A DNA stretch of 64,000 nt, from the NCBI RefSeq assembly GCF_014679505.1, contig NZ_CP061474.1, positions 3,238,001-3,302,000 on the forward strand, read 5' to 3'. Position 1 is the stretch's first letter. Every line of letters begins with the position of its first letter. The DNA is from Geobacillus sp. 46C-IIa (GTDB lineage: Bacteria > Bacillota > Bacilli > Bacillales > Anoxybacillaceae). The translations under genes and the position numbers were made by a program. The notes beneath the pieces were generated by a model. That model saw only the letters and a program-made list of their open reading frames with translations, searched no databases and was not told where the DNA came from. This document shows positions 20,287-28,933 of the stretch, piece by piece.

Positions 20287-21042
20287 TTGTTTTATGCGCT
20301 GAATGGGCGAACGTTGAAAAAAGCTCTCATTATTATTTGTTCCGCCTTTTTTACCGCTGTCGTTCTATACGCTTATGAGGTGAACCGTCCGGTTTTTTCG
20401 CTTTCCTCCGGACCAAAAGCGGTATACAAAGTGGACAATGACCGTGACGAGGTGGCGTTGACGTTTGACATTAGCTGGGGAGATGAAAATGCAGACAAAA
20501 TTTTAGACGTCTTAAAGCAGCATGGGATTAAAAACGCAACCTTTTTTTTATCAGCTTCCTGGGCCGAACGCCATCCGACTGTTGTGAAACGGATCAAGGA
20601 AGAAGGACATGAAATTGGCAGCATGGGATATAATTTTGTCAACTACACAGAACTTGAGAACGCCAAAATCCGCCAAGATTTAATGATGGCGGAAAAAGTA
20701 TTTGATACATTGGGAGTTAAAAATGTCGAACTGTTGCGCCCACCAGGGGGGAATTTTAATAAAAACGTACTCAAAATTGCGGAGTCTCTCGGCTATACTG
20801 TTGTGCATTGGAGCATCGACTCGAAAGACTGGCTGAACCCTGGAACAGAGCAAATTGTAGCAAACGTTACGAACGATTTAGAGCCCGGGGATATTGTGCT
20901 TCTTCATGCCTCCGATTCGGCGAAACAAACCGCAAAAGCGTTGCCGAAAATTATTGCGGCGATGAAAGAAAACGGCTATAAAAACGCCAGTCTTTCCGAA
21001 TTGTTAGCGAACGGTGAGGCTGAGAGCAAGGGGGTTGATTAA
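20287..21042 (+). CDS. pdaB: Sporulation polysaccharide deacetylase-family protein PdaB
   Basis: NodB-family protein needed for spore cortex maintenance; its enzyme activity is unproven in relatives. The start is taken as TTG at 20287 because AAAGGGGG ends right at the ATG at 20278, too close for that ATG, but is 9 bases from the TTG. The length is 251 residues. One N-terminal membrane helix ([18 protein letters not shown]) precedes the NodB domain with [36 protein letters not shown] and [12 protein letters not shown], the PdaB signature. It diverges from the rRNA operon and converges on kbaA. Confidence 0.9.
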   Translation: MFYALNGRTLKKALIIICSAFFTAVVLYAYEVNRPVFSLSSGPKAVYKVDNDRDEVALTFDISWGDENADKILDVLKQHGIKNATFFLSASWAERHPTVVKRIKEEGHEIGSMGYNFVNYTELENAKIRQDLMMAEKVFDTLGVKNVELLRPPGGNFNKNVLKIAESLGYTVVHWSIDSKDWLNPGTEQIVANVTNDLEPGDIVLLHASDSAKQTAKALPKIIAAMKENGYKNASLSELLANGEAESKGVD

Positions 21043-21150
21043 AGCCGGGCGGGCTTTATGCCGCTCGAAAAAGCGAAACCCGCTCCACGGATGTTGAACG
21101 GTCACGCTGCGGGCGGCCGCAAGATGATGTTTCTACACATTGAATCTTCT

Positions 21151-21239
21151 CCCCCACTTCCGCTCGCCTCAGACTGGGAATGGAGACTTCCCAGCGGGGG
21201 TGAACGCCCTTCCGCCACGCTCACGCTAGGAAGTGGGGG
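21151..21239. repeat. Palindromic element between pdaB and kbaA
   Basis: CCCCCACTTCC (21151-21161) and its exact complement GGAAGTGGGGG (21229-21239) enclose an inner hairpin (CTGGGAA with TTCCCAG at 21174-21194) and a CGGGGGTGAACGCCC segment. The shape suggests a remnant of an IS200/IS605-type end or a REP-like element, but no transposase is present. Confidence 0.55.
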
Positions 21240-21252
21240 CTCAGTTCGAGAG

Positions 21253-21306
21253 GGTAAAAAAGAACAGGCGGCGCCTTACTCCCACTTATTGTTTCGCGCC
21301 GCCTGT
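21253..21306 (-). terminator. kbaA terminator overlapping its last codons
   Basis: ACAGGCGGCGC pairs with GCGCCGCCTGT (11 bp), followed by TTCTTTTTT on minus. The upstream arm encodes the last residues of KbaA and the stop lies in the loop. Confidence 0.75.
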
Positions 21307-21897
21307 CAACTTATGCAGTATAAGAAGCTGGTACGCATTGCATACTAACAGTGGAATTAACATCAAATATAGCCAATCTTGGTCATTGATGCGCAAAACC
21401 GGGAACCATTCAACGACTGTCACGACGACCATAAAGAATAAAGCTGGGACGAAAGCTCCTTTATTCGTTTGCACACTCTTGGCATAGGCAACGGCCAATC
21501 CGACCACCAAAACAAACAAAGCGATCAGTATATACGGAATCATCGACTCTCCGTTTGCTGCAAACGCCGTGTAACGAAAGTACACTAAATCGAACAGAAC
21601 AAACATGATCAAAACAAGCTGCACCGCATTCCATAGCGAGCGGAAAATACCAAGCCCGAAGCGGTGAACGGTCAAATACGCAAAAAACCCTGCTTGGCTA
21701 ATGACGCTAAAAATAAAACCAACGCCAATATGCCATAGCAACACGGCCATAAATTCGACAATCTCCAAACGCAGAAGAAGATGGCCAAACTCTTTCCAGT
21801 TCAAAACCATACCGACAGCTGCTGCAGTCATCCCCCCGATCAGCAGCGTAGTTAAAAATAAGCGCACCCATTTGCGGCTGTTCACAGTTTGCTTCAT
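21286..21897 (-). CDS. kbaA: KinB-signalling activator KbaA
   Basis: Integral membrane protein that in B. subtilis activates the KinB route of the sporulation phosphorelay. The 203 residues contain about six hydrophobic helices (for example FLTTLLIGGMTAAAVGMVL and YLMLIPLLVCNAYQLLIL) and little soluble sequence. Identification rests on family resemblance and on position next to gerD and pdaB, as in B. subtilis. It is divergent from gerD and convergent with pdaB. Confidence 0.9.
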   Translation of the reverse strand: MKQTVNSRKWVRLFLTTLLIGGMTAAAVGMVLNWKEFGHLLLRLEIVEFMAVLLWHIGVGFIFSVISQAGFFAYLTVHRFGLGIFRSLWNAVQLVLIMFVLFDLVYFRYTAFAANGESMIPYILIALFVLVVGLAVAYAKSVQTNKGAFVPALFFMVVVTVVEWFPVLRINDQDWLYLMLIPLLVCNAYQLLILHKLTGGAKQ

Positions 21898-21973
21898 CCT
21901 CCATCATTTCATCATAATCCGCTTAACATTTTACCAGTGCCCTCCTGAAAAAGCCAGCTTCCGCTCGGCCAAA

Positions 21974-22003
21974 TGCATATTTTTTTCGTCAACATTCATA
22001 TTA
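21974..22003 (+). promoter_or_regulatory. gerD promoter (sigma-G type)
   Basis: TGCATA, 17 bases, CATATTA, which fits the forespore sigma-G consensus. It ends about 37 bases before the gerD ATG. Confidence 0.75.
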
Positions 22004-22039
22004 AAGGTGAGGGATTTTTGCAGAAAGGAGCTTATTTTT

Positions 22040-22660
22040 ATGAACAAGTGCATACCGCTCCTCTTGCTCAGTTTTCTCATTCTTAGCTCTTGTGCTCCTC
22101 AAGAAATCAGCCCCCCTCCTCCGGATTATGAGCAAACAAAAAAGATGGTCGTCGACATTTTAAAAACGGACGAGGGGAAAAAGGCGATTCAAGATATTAT
22201 GTCGGAAGACCAAATGAAGCAGCAGCTCGTTATGGATCAAGCGGCTGTCAAAGAGACACTGCAGCAAGTGTTGACATCTGATCAAGGAAAGAAATTTTGG
22301 GAAAATGCGTTAAAAGACCCGAAGTTTGCGGAAAGCTTCGCTAAAGGGCTGCAAAAAGAACACGAAAAAATGATGAAAGCGCTCATGAAAGATCCCGAAT
22401 ACCAAGAAATGATGATCGACATCCTAAAAGATCCCGAAATGGAAAAAGCGATGATCGATGTATTAAAAAGCAAAGAGTTCCGCCAACATTTGCAAAAGGT
22501 AATCACAGAAACGTTAAATAGTCCGCTGTATCAGGCAAAAATTCAAGATATGCTAACCAAAGCGGCAGAAACGCTCCAACAAGGCGGAGGAAAACAAGGA
22601 GAGGAAGGCGGAGAAGGGGAAGAAGGGGGAGGCGGCAACCAACAAGGTGGAGGCGGGTAA
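22040..22660 (+). CDS. gerD: Spore germination lipoprotein GerD
   Basis: Lipoprotein of the spore inner membrane needed to cluster germinant receptors. The ATG at 22040 follows AAAGGAG; the open frame further upstream is not coding. The signal peptide ends in the lipobox LSSC (Cys18). The middle is a long, highly charged helical stretch with repeated KDPE/LKDPEM motifs, matching the rod-like trimer known for the Geobacillus protein. The tail after residue about 180 is Gly/Glu-rich (GGGG repeats). The 206 residues are slightly longer than in B. subtilis because of this tail. Confidence 0.95.
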   Translation: MNKCIPLLLLSFLILSSCAPQEISPPPPDYEQTKKMVVDILKTDEGKKAIQDIMSEDQMKQQLVMDQAAVKETLQQVLTSDQGKKFWENALKDPKFAESFAKGLQKEHEKMMKALMKDPEYQEMMIDILKDPEMEKAMIDVLKSKEFRQHLQKVITETLNSPLYQAKIQDMLTKAAETLQQGGGKQGEEGGEGEEGGGGNQQGGGG

Positions 22661-22664
22661 TCAA

Positions 22665-22742
22665 ACAAAAAGCGTCCGTGTGCCAAAAGCCGTCAACGCT
22701 CGAAGGAACGAGCGCGGGCGACTCAGGGCCATCGGACGCTTT
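22665..22742. terminator. Shared terminator between gerD and salA
   Basis: AAAGCGTCCG pairs with CGGACGCTTT across about 54 bases that fold further. It is followed by TTTTTGTTT on minus (for salA) and by TTTGCTGTTTC on plus (weaker, for gerD). Confidence 0.6.
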
Positions 22743-22756
22743 GCTGTTTCAGCTGA

Positions 22757-23773
22757 TTAGTATTTCGCAGCCACTTTACGAGCGATATCCATATAAATTT
22801 TCCCGATTGGATGATCTTCCGCATAGACGGATGGGGCGAAGTCGTCGTCATTCCAATCCGGCTGCTGAAGCGGCAGCTGCCCTAGCAGTTCTGTTTGCAG
22901 CTCTTTTGCCAACTTTTCCCCGCCGCCTTTGCCAAAGACGTATTCCCGTTCGCCTGTTTTCCTGCTTTCGTAATACGACATATTTTCGATGACACCGATG
23001 ATCTCGTGCTCGGTGCGCAGCGCCATGGCTCCGGCGCGGGCAGCGACAAACGCGGCGGTCGGATGCGGGGTTGTGACGATAATTTCCTTGCATGACGGCA
23101 GAAGCGTATGTACGTCTAGGGCAACATCGCCTGTCCCCGGCGGCAGGTCAAGCAGTAGATAGTCTAAATCGCCCCACTCGACTTCTTTAAAAAAGTTGTT
23201 GAGCATTTTCCCCAGCATCGGTCCGCGCCAAATAACTGGGGCGTTGTCCTCGACGAAAAAGGCCATCGAAATGACTTTTACCCCAAACCGTTCCACAGGG
23301 ATAATCTTATCGCCCCTTACTGTCGGGCGCTCGGTGATCCCCATCATGTCGGGTACGCTAAATCCGTAAATATCGGCGTCGATCAACCCGACTTTTTTGC
23401 CAAGACGAGCGAGCGCAACCGCCAAATTGACAGAGACGGTCGATTTCCCGACTCCGCCCTTGCCGCTGGCGATGGCGATATACGTCGTTCCTTGCTTATT
23501 CTTGCTATATTCCTCAACGACTTCTCGCGGCAGTTCGGCAAACCGCAGTCCGACAGAGGCGGCGCCTGCGTCTTTCAGCTGCTGGACGATCGCCGTTTGC
23601 ACGCGGAGCTGGTCAGGCGTACCGATTTTCGCGAGCGCGATTTTTACGCTGACATGGTTCTTTTCTTCCTTGATTTTAATTTCTTGAATCGCGTTCGTTT
23701 CCTTAAACGTTTTGTTTAGAAATGGATCTTTCATCCTTTCCAAAATGGCCCGCACTTCGTTTTCCGTCAGCAT
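22757..23773 (-). CDS. salA: Mrp/NBP35-family ATPase SalA
   Basis: P-loop ATPase of the Mrp family. In B. subtilis SalA represses scoC and so raises protease expression; relatives carry Fe-S clusters. The ATG at 23773 (MLTENEVRAILERMKDP) matches the family start; upstream TTG and GTG codons are less likely. Residues 1-90 are a MIP18/DUF59-like domain. Then come the deviant Walker A SGKGGVGKST, DADIYGFSVPDMMG, LDLPPGTGD and the C-terminal FGKGGGEKLA. The length is 338 residues. A TG-extended -10 (TGGTATAGT) lies about 50 bases upstream, so it is probably transcribed separately from cwlD. Confidence 0.93.
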   Translation of the reverse strand: MLTENEVRAILERMKDPFLNKTFKETNAIQEIKIKEEKNHVSVKIALAKIGTPDQLRVQTAIVQQLKDAGAASVGLRFAELPREVVEEYSKNKQGTTYIAIASGKGGVGKSTVSVNLAVALARLGKKVGLIDADIYGFSVPDMMGITERPTVRGDKIIPVERFGVKVISMAFFVEDNAPVIWRGPMLGKMLNNFFKEVEWGDLDYLLLDLPPGTGDVALDVHTLLPSCKEIIVTTPHPTAAFVAARAGAMALRTEHEIIGVIENMSYYESRKTGEREYVFGKGGGEKLAKELQTELLGQLPLQQPDWNDDDFAPSVYAEDHPIGKIYMDIARKVAAKY

Positions 23774-23942
23774 CGTATTCACCAACCCTTTTCAAATCAA
23801 TGACTGTTTCTATAATTGACTATACCATAAACTGCTGGGAAATCGCCATGTTCAGCCTCCTTTCCCACTTACTTATAGTGGGAATAGGGATTTCCGCTTC
23901 CCTTTGGTAAAGAGCATGTTTAGCCGCCACTGTCCTCCTCAC

Positions 23943-23974
23943 AAAAAACCCCCGCTATTCGCGAGGCGTGGGTT
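23943..23974 (-). terminator. cwlD terminator overlapping its last codons
   Basis: AACCCACGCCTCGCG folds with CGGGGGTT around TAG, followed by TTTTTTGTG on minus. The stop codon of cwlD is inside the hairpin. Confidence 0.75.
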
Positions 23975-24671
23975 CGTTGGAAAAGTAGCGCAATACCCCT
24001 TTGTAAATGGAGGCGGCGAGCTGCGTCTGATAATGGTCAGAGGCGAGCAATTCCCGCTCGTCCGGGTTCGATAAAAATCCGACCTCAACAAGCGCGCCAG
24101 GTTTTTTCGCATGTTTCAGCAAATAGACCGTGTCAATCATTTTCGCCACCCGGTGGGTGTTTTCCAAGTTGCGCCGCAACTCAGCCTGGATAAATTTCGC
24201 CAGCCGCTCGTTTTCGATGAACGAGCCATAATAAAACGTCTGCGCTCCCCGCCAACGTGGGGATGGGATGGCGTTTAAATGAATGCTGATAAATAGATCG
24301 GCATTCGACTTGTTAATGAATGCCGTTCGTTCATGCAAGTCCTCCGTTTTCCGCCGGCTGTAGCCGCGCGTTGACGGACTGGCCAAGTCGCGGTCCGTCT
24401 CCCGCGTCATTAGGACGAGCGCCCCTTGCTGCTGCAAGTAATCGCGCAATTTTTTCGCCACGTTGAGCGCGATTTCCTTTTCTAGCACCTCGCCGCCAAC
24501 AGCGCCGCCGTCCGGTCCGCCGTGGCCGGGGTCTAACACGATGATTCTCCCCGATAGCGGGAGATTCCAAGGTTTTGTCGATGTAAGATCAGAAAATAAA
24601 GATGGAAATAGCAAAAAACCGGTGATGGTGACGGCAGCGAAAGCGACCAGCCACTTCCACTTCTTTTTCAT
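23955..24671 (-). CDS. cwlD: N-acetylmuramoyl-L-alanine amidase CwlD
   Basis: Cleaves the peptide from muramic acid during spore cortex formation, allowing muramic-delta-lactam synthesis with PdaA. The 238 residues start with a signal or anchor helix (WLVAFAAVTITGFLLFPSLF). The Amidase_3 domain shows LDPGHGGPDGG (zinc His), the EKEIALNVA Glu, SIHLNA (zinc His) and VEVGFLSNPDE (catalytic Glu). All key residues are present. The gene is 66 bases downstream of ybaK. Confidence 0.96.
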   Translation of the reverse strand: MKKKWKWLVAFAAVTITGFLLFPSLFSDLTSTKPWNLPLSGRIIVLDPGHGGPDGGAVGGEVLEKEIALNVAKKLRDYLQQQGALVLMTRETDRDLASPSTRGYSRRKTEDLHERTAFINKSNADLFISIHLNAIPSPRWRGAQTFYYGSFIENERLAKFIQAELRRNLENTHRVAKMIDTVYLLKHAKKPGALVEVGFLSNPDERELLASDHYQTQLAASIYKGVLRYFSNEPTPRE

Positions 24672-24737
24672 CGTTTCTCCTCCCGCGCGTTTCCCTTCTC
24701 TATCTTATATGGGACAAGGCGCGGGAATAGAACTGAT

Positions 24738-25178
24738 TTAATGAAGTTTTAACCGATGCCGTTTTTTTCCTCGTTCAAATCCTTCTGTCCACCAGCTGCC
24801 GATATATTGCTCACATGCATAGTAAAGCGACTCGCCTCGGATGTCATCCTCGATATTTCCCCAAAAGCAAAGAAAGTCAAACAGCGTATCGACCAAATAT
24901 TTCTCCTCTTGGGCGCAGCGCTGGCGCACGCTGTCGGCCGGTTCCCCGTAATAGCCGAACCGGCTGTAATGGGCGCCAAGCAAGTACGCTTCAATGGCCA
25001 AGTCAATGCAGCCTTCCTCGACAACAGACGGGAAAATTCGATACATATGGTAGAAAGGGGAAAAATGTTCAAGCACTTTGGCCCGCAATTTCTCGAGCGA
25101 TAATTCCCGCAACATTTTTCGCTCATACCGAAGCTGCTTTTCCTGCCTTTTCTCCACCAATGAAGTGATGACTGCCAT
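24738..25178 (-). CDS. ybaK: YbaK family protein (DUF2521)
   Basis: A 146-residue protein of unknown function that lies next to cwlD in Bacillaceae. It is charged at the N-terminus (EKRQEKQLRYERKMLREL), with aromatic-rich segments (FSPFYHMYRIFPSVVEEG and YSRFGYYGEP) and a basic end (RGKKRHRLKLH). There is no membrane segment or signal peptide. GAGGAG precedes the ATG at 25178. Identification rests on position and general resemblance. Confidence 0.85.
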   Translation of the reverse strand: MAVITSLVEKRQEKQLRYERKMLRELSLEKLRAKVLEHFSPFYHMYRIFPSVVEEGCIDLAIEAYLLGAHYSRFGYYGEPADSVRQRCAQEEKYLVDTLFDFLCFWGNIEDDIRGESLYYACEQYIGSWWTEGFERGKKRHRLKLH

Positions 25179-25255
25179 CGTTTTTCACGCTCCTCTACGA
25201 TGTAGTGTTTAACGATCAGACGCAAACATACGCGCGGACGAAAGGCAGAAATAAG

Positions 25256-25284
25256 CAAAAAGCCCAGCCAAATTGGCTGGGCTG
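25256..25284 (-). terminator. rplM-rpsI terminator
   Basis: AGCCCAGCCAA pairs with TTGGCTGGGCT (11 bp), followed by TTTTT on minus. Confidence 0.85.
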
Positions 25285-25300
25285 GAGCAGACGGATATGA

Positions 25301-25693
25301 TTAACGTTTCGAGAACTGCGGAGCGCGGCGGGCGCCTTTGAGTCCATATTTTTTCCGCTCTTTGACACGGGCATCGCGCGTCAGCAAACCAGCGCGCTTC
25401 AATACCGCGCGGAATTCCGGATCCACTTCAAGCAGCGCGCGGGCGATGCCGTGGCGAATGGCGCCAGCTTGGCCAGCAAATCCGCCGCCTTGGACGTTTA
25501 CTAAAACGTCATAGCTACCGAGCGTTTCCGTCAAAACGAGCGGCTGTTTTACCATTTCGATGAGCGCTTCCGACGGAATGTACTCACGAATGTCTTGTTT
25601 ATTGACGATGATGCGTCCATCGCCCGGGACGAGGCGGACGCGGGCAACTGAGCTTTTGCGACGACCTGTACCGTAATATTGTACTTGTGCCAA
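25301..25693 (-). CDS. rpsI: 30S ribosomal protein S9
   Basis: Small-subunit protein whose C-terminal tail reaches the P-site tRNA. The 130 residues have the family pattern, starting [19 protein letters not shown] and ending in the basic tail [11 protein letters not shown]. It is 22 bases downstream of rplM, the usual L13-S9 pair, and is followed by a terminator. Confidence 0.99.
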   Translation of the reverse strand: MAQVQYYGTGRRKSSVARVRLVPGDGRIIVNKQDIREYIPSEALIEMVKQPLVLTETLGSYDVLVNVQGGGFAGQAGAIRHGIARALLEVDPEFRAVLKRAGLLTRDARVKERKKYGLKGARRAPQFSKR

Positions 25694-25715
25694 AATAAAT
25701 ACCCTCCCTTGTCAA

Positions 25716-26153
25716 TTATCCGCGAAGTTCGTATACTTCCGGTTTTTGCGCTTGATGCGGATGCTCGCTTCCGCGGTAAACGTGCAGTTTTTTGAACATT
25801 TGACGGCCAAGGCTGCCTTTTGGAAGCATGCCGCGCACCGCCCGTTCAATCATTTGTTCCGGATAGTTCGTGCGCATTTCGAGCGCTGTTCTTACTTTCA
25901 GACCGCCTGGATATAAGCTGTGGCGATAGTACAATTTTTTCGTTAATTTTTTCCCTGTCAGTTCGACTTTGTCCGCATTGATGACGATCACGTGATCCCC
26001 GCAGTCGACGTGTGGAGTGAACGTCGGTTTATGCTTGCCGCGCAACAGCGCCGCTACTTCGCTAGCTAAACGGCCTAACGTTTTGCCAGCTGCGTCGACA
26101 ACGTACCATTTACGCTCTACTTCATTTGGTTTCGCCATGTAAGTCGTACGCAA
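25716..26153 (-). CDS. rplM: 50S ribosomal protein L13
   Basis: Early-assembly large-subunit protein. The start is TTG at 26153: AGGAGGG lies 7 bases upstream, and [20 protein letters not shown] matches the B. subtilis L13 N-terminus (MRTT...). The 145 residues are the family length. It is transcribed from its own promoter at 26254-26282 and forms a two-gene unit with rpsI. Confidence 0.98.
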   Translation of the reverse strand: MRTTYMAKPNEVERKWYVVDAAGKTLGRLASEVAALLRGKHKPTFTPHVDCGDHVIVINADKVELTGKKLTKKLYYRHSLYPGGLKVRTALEMRTNYPEQMIERAVRGMLPKGSLGRQMFKKLHVYRGSEHPHQAQKPEVYELRG

Positions 26154-26164
26154 TGTAGTTCCCT

Positions 26165-26250
26165 CCTAAAAGAAAAATGAACAAGTAAGTGGATTGTTTA
26201 TTTCAACACGATTGCTGTCCGGGGCTAATCGTGGAAAATACATGCCATAT
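26165..26250 (-). promoter_or_regulatory. Probable L13 leader (r-protein autoregulation)
   Basis: The untranslated leader contains CACGATT pairing with AATCGTG around AGCCCCGGACAGC, then an AT-rich stretch before the Shine-Dalgarno site. Its place and shape agree with the L13 leader known upstream of rplM in Firmicutes; I matched it from memory only. Confidence 0.5.
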
Positions 26251-26253
26251 GAT

Positions 26254-26282
26254 ATGATAGCTTGCCGGCGCGCCAATGTCAA
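26254..26282 (-). promoter_or_regulatory. rplM promoter (sigma-A)
   Basis: TTGACA, 17 bases, TATCAT on minus, about 100 bases upstream of the rplM start. Confidence 0.8.
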
Positions 26283-26493
26283 GAAAATGTTACACGAGGA
26301 TTCGTTGTCATGCCTCCACTTGCAGAAGCGGGAGTTTCCCGTTTCACCTTTAAGGGCAGTGCGCACCAGATTCTTCTTCCATCCATTTCAAACAGACGCT
26401 TGGCCTCCTTCCCATGCAAAGCGAGAGGAAACACCCGCATCCGCGATGCTTGAGGCGCTTTTGGCTAATCGATGTGAAAAAACGGCAGCTCCT

Positions 26494-27258
26494 CTATTTA
26501 TGATCGAAACTTTCACGGTCATAGTACACATGCCATAAGTACAGCCCTTCGGCTGGTGCGGTTGGGCCGGCGAGCCGCCGGTCTTTCGCCGCAAGCAGCG
26601 ACTTGATGTCGGCAGGGGGCCGCTTCCCTTGACCGACCTCAAGCACCGTGCCGACGATGATGCGGACCATATTGTATAAAAAGCCGGTGCCGATAAAACG
26701 AAATTGAAGCATTGGACCGTCCGCTTCAATTTCGGCTTGGTAAATGGTGCGCACACGGTCCTCAATCGCTGTTTTGGCCGAACAAAAGCTCGTAAAATCG
26801 TGTGTCCCCTTCAGCAAGCCGAGCGCCTCATTCATGGCGTCTATGTGAAGCGGATACGGGTGCCATGCGCAATAATAGCGGCGAAATACGTCGCGTTCGG
26901 CCGCGGTCCATACGTTATAGCGATACTCTTTCGCTTTGGCGGAAAAACGGGCATGAAATGTGCGGTCTGCCTCGTCCACCGAGCGGACGGCGATATCGTC
27001 CGGAAGCTGGGCGTTTAACGCCTTTTTCCACTGCTCAGGGGAAAGAGCGAGCGGCGTATCGAAATGAATGACTTGCCCGTAGGCGTGAACGCCGGCGTCC
27101 GTCCTCCCCGAAGCTGCGGCCCGCACGTCATCCCCTTTATGCATCCGCTTGAGCACTCCCTCGAGCTCGCCTTGCACCGTCCGTTTTCCCGGCTGAACTT
27201 GATAGCCGGAAAAATCCGTGCCATCATACGCTATCACGCATTTCATCCGTCGTGTCAT
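26494..27258 (-). CDS. truA: tRNA pseudouridine synthase A
   Basis: Makes pseudouridine at positions 38-40 of the tRNA anticodon stem. The 254 residues include GRTDAGVHA with the catalytic Asp54, [15 protein letters not shown] near the N-terminus and [12 protein letters not shown] in the C-terminal half. GGAGGA lies 5 bases before the ATG. It is 12 bases downstream of ecfT, so it is co-transcribed with the transporter genes, as in B. subtilis. Confidence 0.98.
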   Translation of the reverse strand: MTRRMKCVIAYDGTDFSGYQVQPGKRTVQGELEGVLKRMHKGDDVRAAASGRTDAGVHAYGQVIHFDTPLALSPEQWKKALNAQLPDDIAVRSVDEADRTFHARFSAKAKEYRYNVWTAAERDVFRRYYCAWHPYPLHIDAMNEALGLLKGTHDFTSFCSAKTAIEDRVRTIYQAEIEADGPMLQFRFIGTGFLYNMVRIIVGTVLEVGQGKRPPADIKSLLAAKDRRLAGPTAPAEGLYLWHVYYDRESFDHK

Positions 27259-27270
27259 AACAGTCCTCCG

Positions 27271-28068
27271 CTATGAGCGTAATAGAAAGAGCAATACAGC
27301 CAATAGCGCAGTGGCGGCTAAAAAAGCGGTGTCCAACGGCTTCCAGACGAGCTGGCGAAATTTCGTCCGTCCTTCCCCGCCGCGATAGCCGCGCGCTTCC
27401 ATGGCTGTCGCCAGCTCGTCGGCCCGTTTAAACGAGCTGATAAACAGCGGCACAAGCAGCGAGACGATCGCTTTCACCCGTTCGGAAAAACGGCCGCCGG
27501 AAAAGTCGACGCCGCGCGCTGCCTGCGCCTTCATAATTTTTTCCGCTTCTTCCATGAGCGTCGGAATAAAGCGAAGCGAAATCGCCATCATTAAGGCGAG
27601 CTCATGCACGGGCACGCGCATTTTTTTGAGCGGCTCGAGCAAGCTTTCCACACCATCAGTCACTTCAATCGGCGTTGTCGTCAGCGTCAGCATCGTCGTC
27701 ATGAGCACGAGCAGCAAAAACCGCAACGAAATAAAGATCCCTTGCCGAATGCCGTCTTCATGAATGGAAAGGGCGCCGATCCGGTAAACAACGTCCCCTT
27801 CTTTCGTCATAAATACATGCAATAACATCGTAAACAAAACGACCCATAAAATCGGCTTTAAGCCGCGCATAATGAACGAAAGCGGGATGCGCGACAGCGC
27901 CGCAAAAACGAACGTAAACAACGACAGCACCGCATAGGTTGCCACATTGTTCGCCAAAAAAACGATGAGGACGTAGGCAAACACGATCAGCAACTTCGCG
28001 CGTGGATCTAAACGGTGAACCAGCGAATGGCCGGGCACATATTGCCCGATAATCAAATGATTAGTCAT
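27271..28068 (-). CDS. ecfT: ECF transporter transmembrane subunit EcfT
   Basis: Membrane coupling subunit of the energy-coupling-factor transporter that serves several vitamin-binding S components. The 265 residues have several membrane helices. The two cytoplasmic Ala-Arg-Gly motifs that touch the ATPases are visible (AQAARGVDFSGG and AMEARGYRGG). It overlaps ecfA2 by 8 nt. No S component lies nearby, so this is a shared (group II) module. Confidence 0.97.
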   Translation of the reverse strand: MTNHLIIGQYVPGHSLVHRLDPRAKLLIVFAYVLIVFLANNVATYAVLSLFTFVFAALSRIPLSFIMRGLKPILWVVLFTMLLHVFMTKEGDVVYRIGALSIHEDGIRQGIFISLRFLLLVLMTTMLTLTTTPIEVTDGVESLLEPLKKMRVPVHELALMMAISLRFIPTLMEEAEKIMKAQAARGVDFSGGRFSERVKAIVSLLVPLFISSFKRADELATAMEARGYRGGEGRTKFRQLVWKPLDTAFLAATALLAVLLFLLRS

Positions 28069-28933
28069 GGACGCTCACCTTAGAAAACAATTGGCGGATG
28101 GCGTCAACCGTCTGTTCGATCGTTAAGCATGGCGACGGAATGGTGACGCCAAACCGTTTTTCTAGCTCCTGCTTCAACTTGACCGTTTCCGGTACGCTTA
28201 AGCCGATAGCGGCAAGCCGCTCGGCGTCACGAAAAATCTGTTCCGGCGTCCCTTGTCCCCATACGGTTCCTTCGTGCATGACGACGATTTCATCCGCGTA
28301 TTGGGCGGCATCTTCCATACTGTGGGTGACGAGCACGGTCGTGAGCTGTTTTTCACGATGGAGACGATAAAACATCTCCATGATTTCTTTGCGACCACGA
28401 GGATCAAGCCCAGCGGTCGGCTCATCAAGCACGATCACTTCCGGCTCAAGCGCCAGCACGCCGGCAATAGCGACGCGCCGCATTTGTCCGCCGCTTAAGT
28501 CAAACGGCGATTTAGCCAGCACGTCCTCGCTAAGCCCGACAAGCTTGATCAGTTCCTTTGCCTTTCGTTTCGCTTCTTCCTCGGGCACGCCGAAGTTGAG
28601 CGGACCAAAGCAAATATCTTTCTCAACCGTTTCTTCGAACAGTTGATGTTCTGGGAACTGAAACACAATCCCGACTTTTTTGCGCAACGGTTTGAGCTGC
28701 TTTGGCCGCCGGGTGCCGGTAATCGTCTCTTGGCCGATCTTCACCGTACCGCTTGTCGGCTGCAACAAGCCATTTAAGTGCTGAAGGAGCGTCGATTTCC
28801 CCGAGCCGGTATGGCCAACAATGGCGACATACATCCCGCCCGCAATGGCTACATTCACGTCATATAGCGCGCGGCGGGCAAACGGCGAACGCGCATTGTA
28901 CACATACTCTACTTTTTCGAATACAATGTCCAT
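28061..28933 (-). CDS. ecfA2: ECF transporter ATPase EcfA2
   Basis: Second ATPase of the ECF module; it pairs with EcfA1 to drive vitamin uptake. The 290 residues show Walker A GHTGSGKST, Q-loop FQFPEHQLFE, signature LSGGQMRRVAIAG and Walker B VIVLDEPTAGLDP. The ATG at 28933 lies inside the ecfA1 coding end (25-nt overlap), with GAGGAG only 2 bases away, so translation is probably coupled. Confidence 0.97.
   Translation of the reverse strand: MDIVFEKVEYVYNARSPFARRALYDVNVAIAGGMYVAIVGHTGSGKSTLLQHLNGLLQPTSGTVKIGQETITGTRRPKQLKPLRKKVGIVFQFPEHQLFEETVEKDICFGPLNFGVPEEEAKRKAKELIKLVGLSEDVLAKSPFDLSGGQMRRVAIAGVLALEPEVIVLDEPTAGLDPRGRKEIMEMFYRLHREKQLTTVLVTHSMEDAAQYADEIVVMHEGTVWGQGTPEQIFRDAERLAAIGLSVPETVKLKQELEKRFGVTIPSPCLTIEQTVDAIRQLFSKVSVHD

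Larger units (their letters stand above)
26154..26493. other. Intergenic stretch between truA and rplM
   Basis: Holds the rplM leader and promoter (to 26282). From 26283 to 26493 I see no gene and no clear terminator for truA. Confidence 0.5.
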
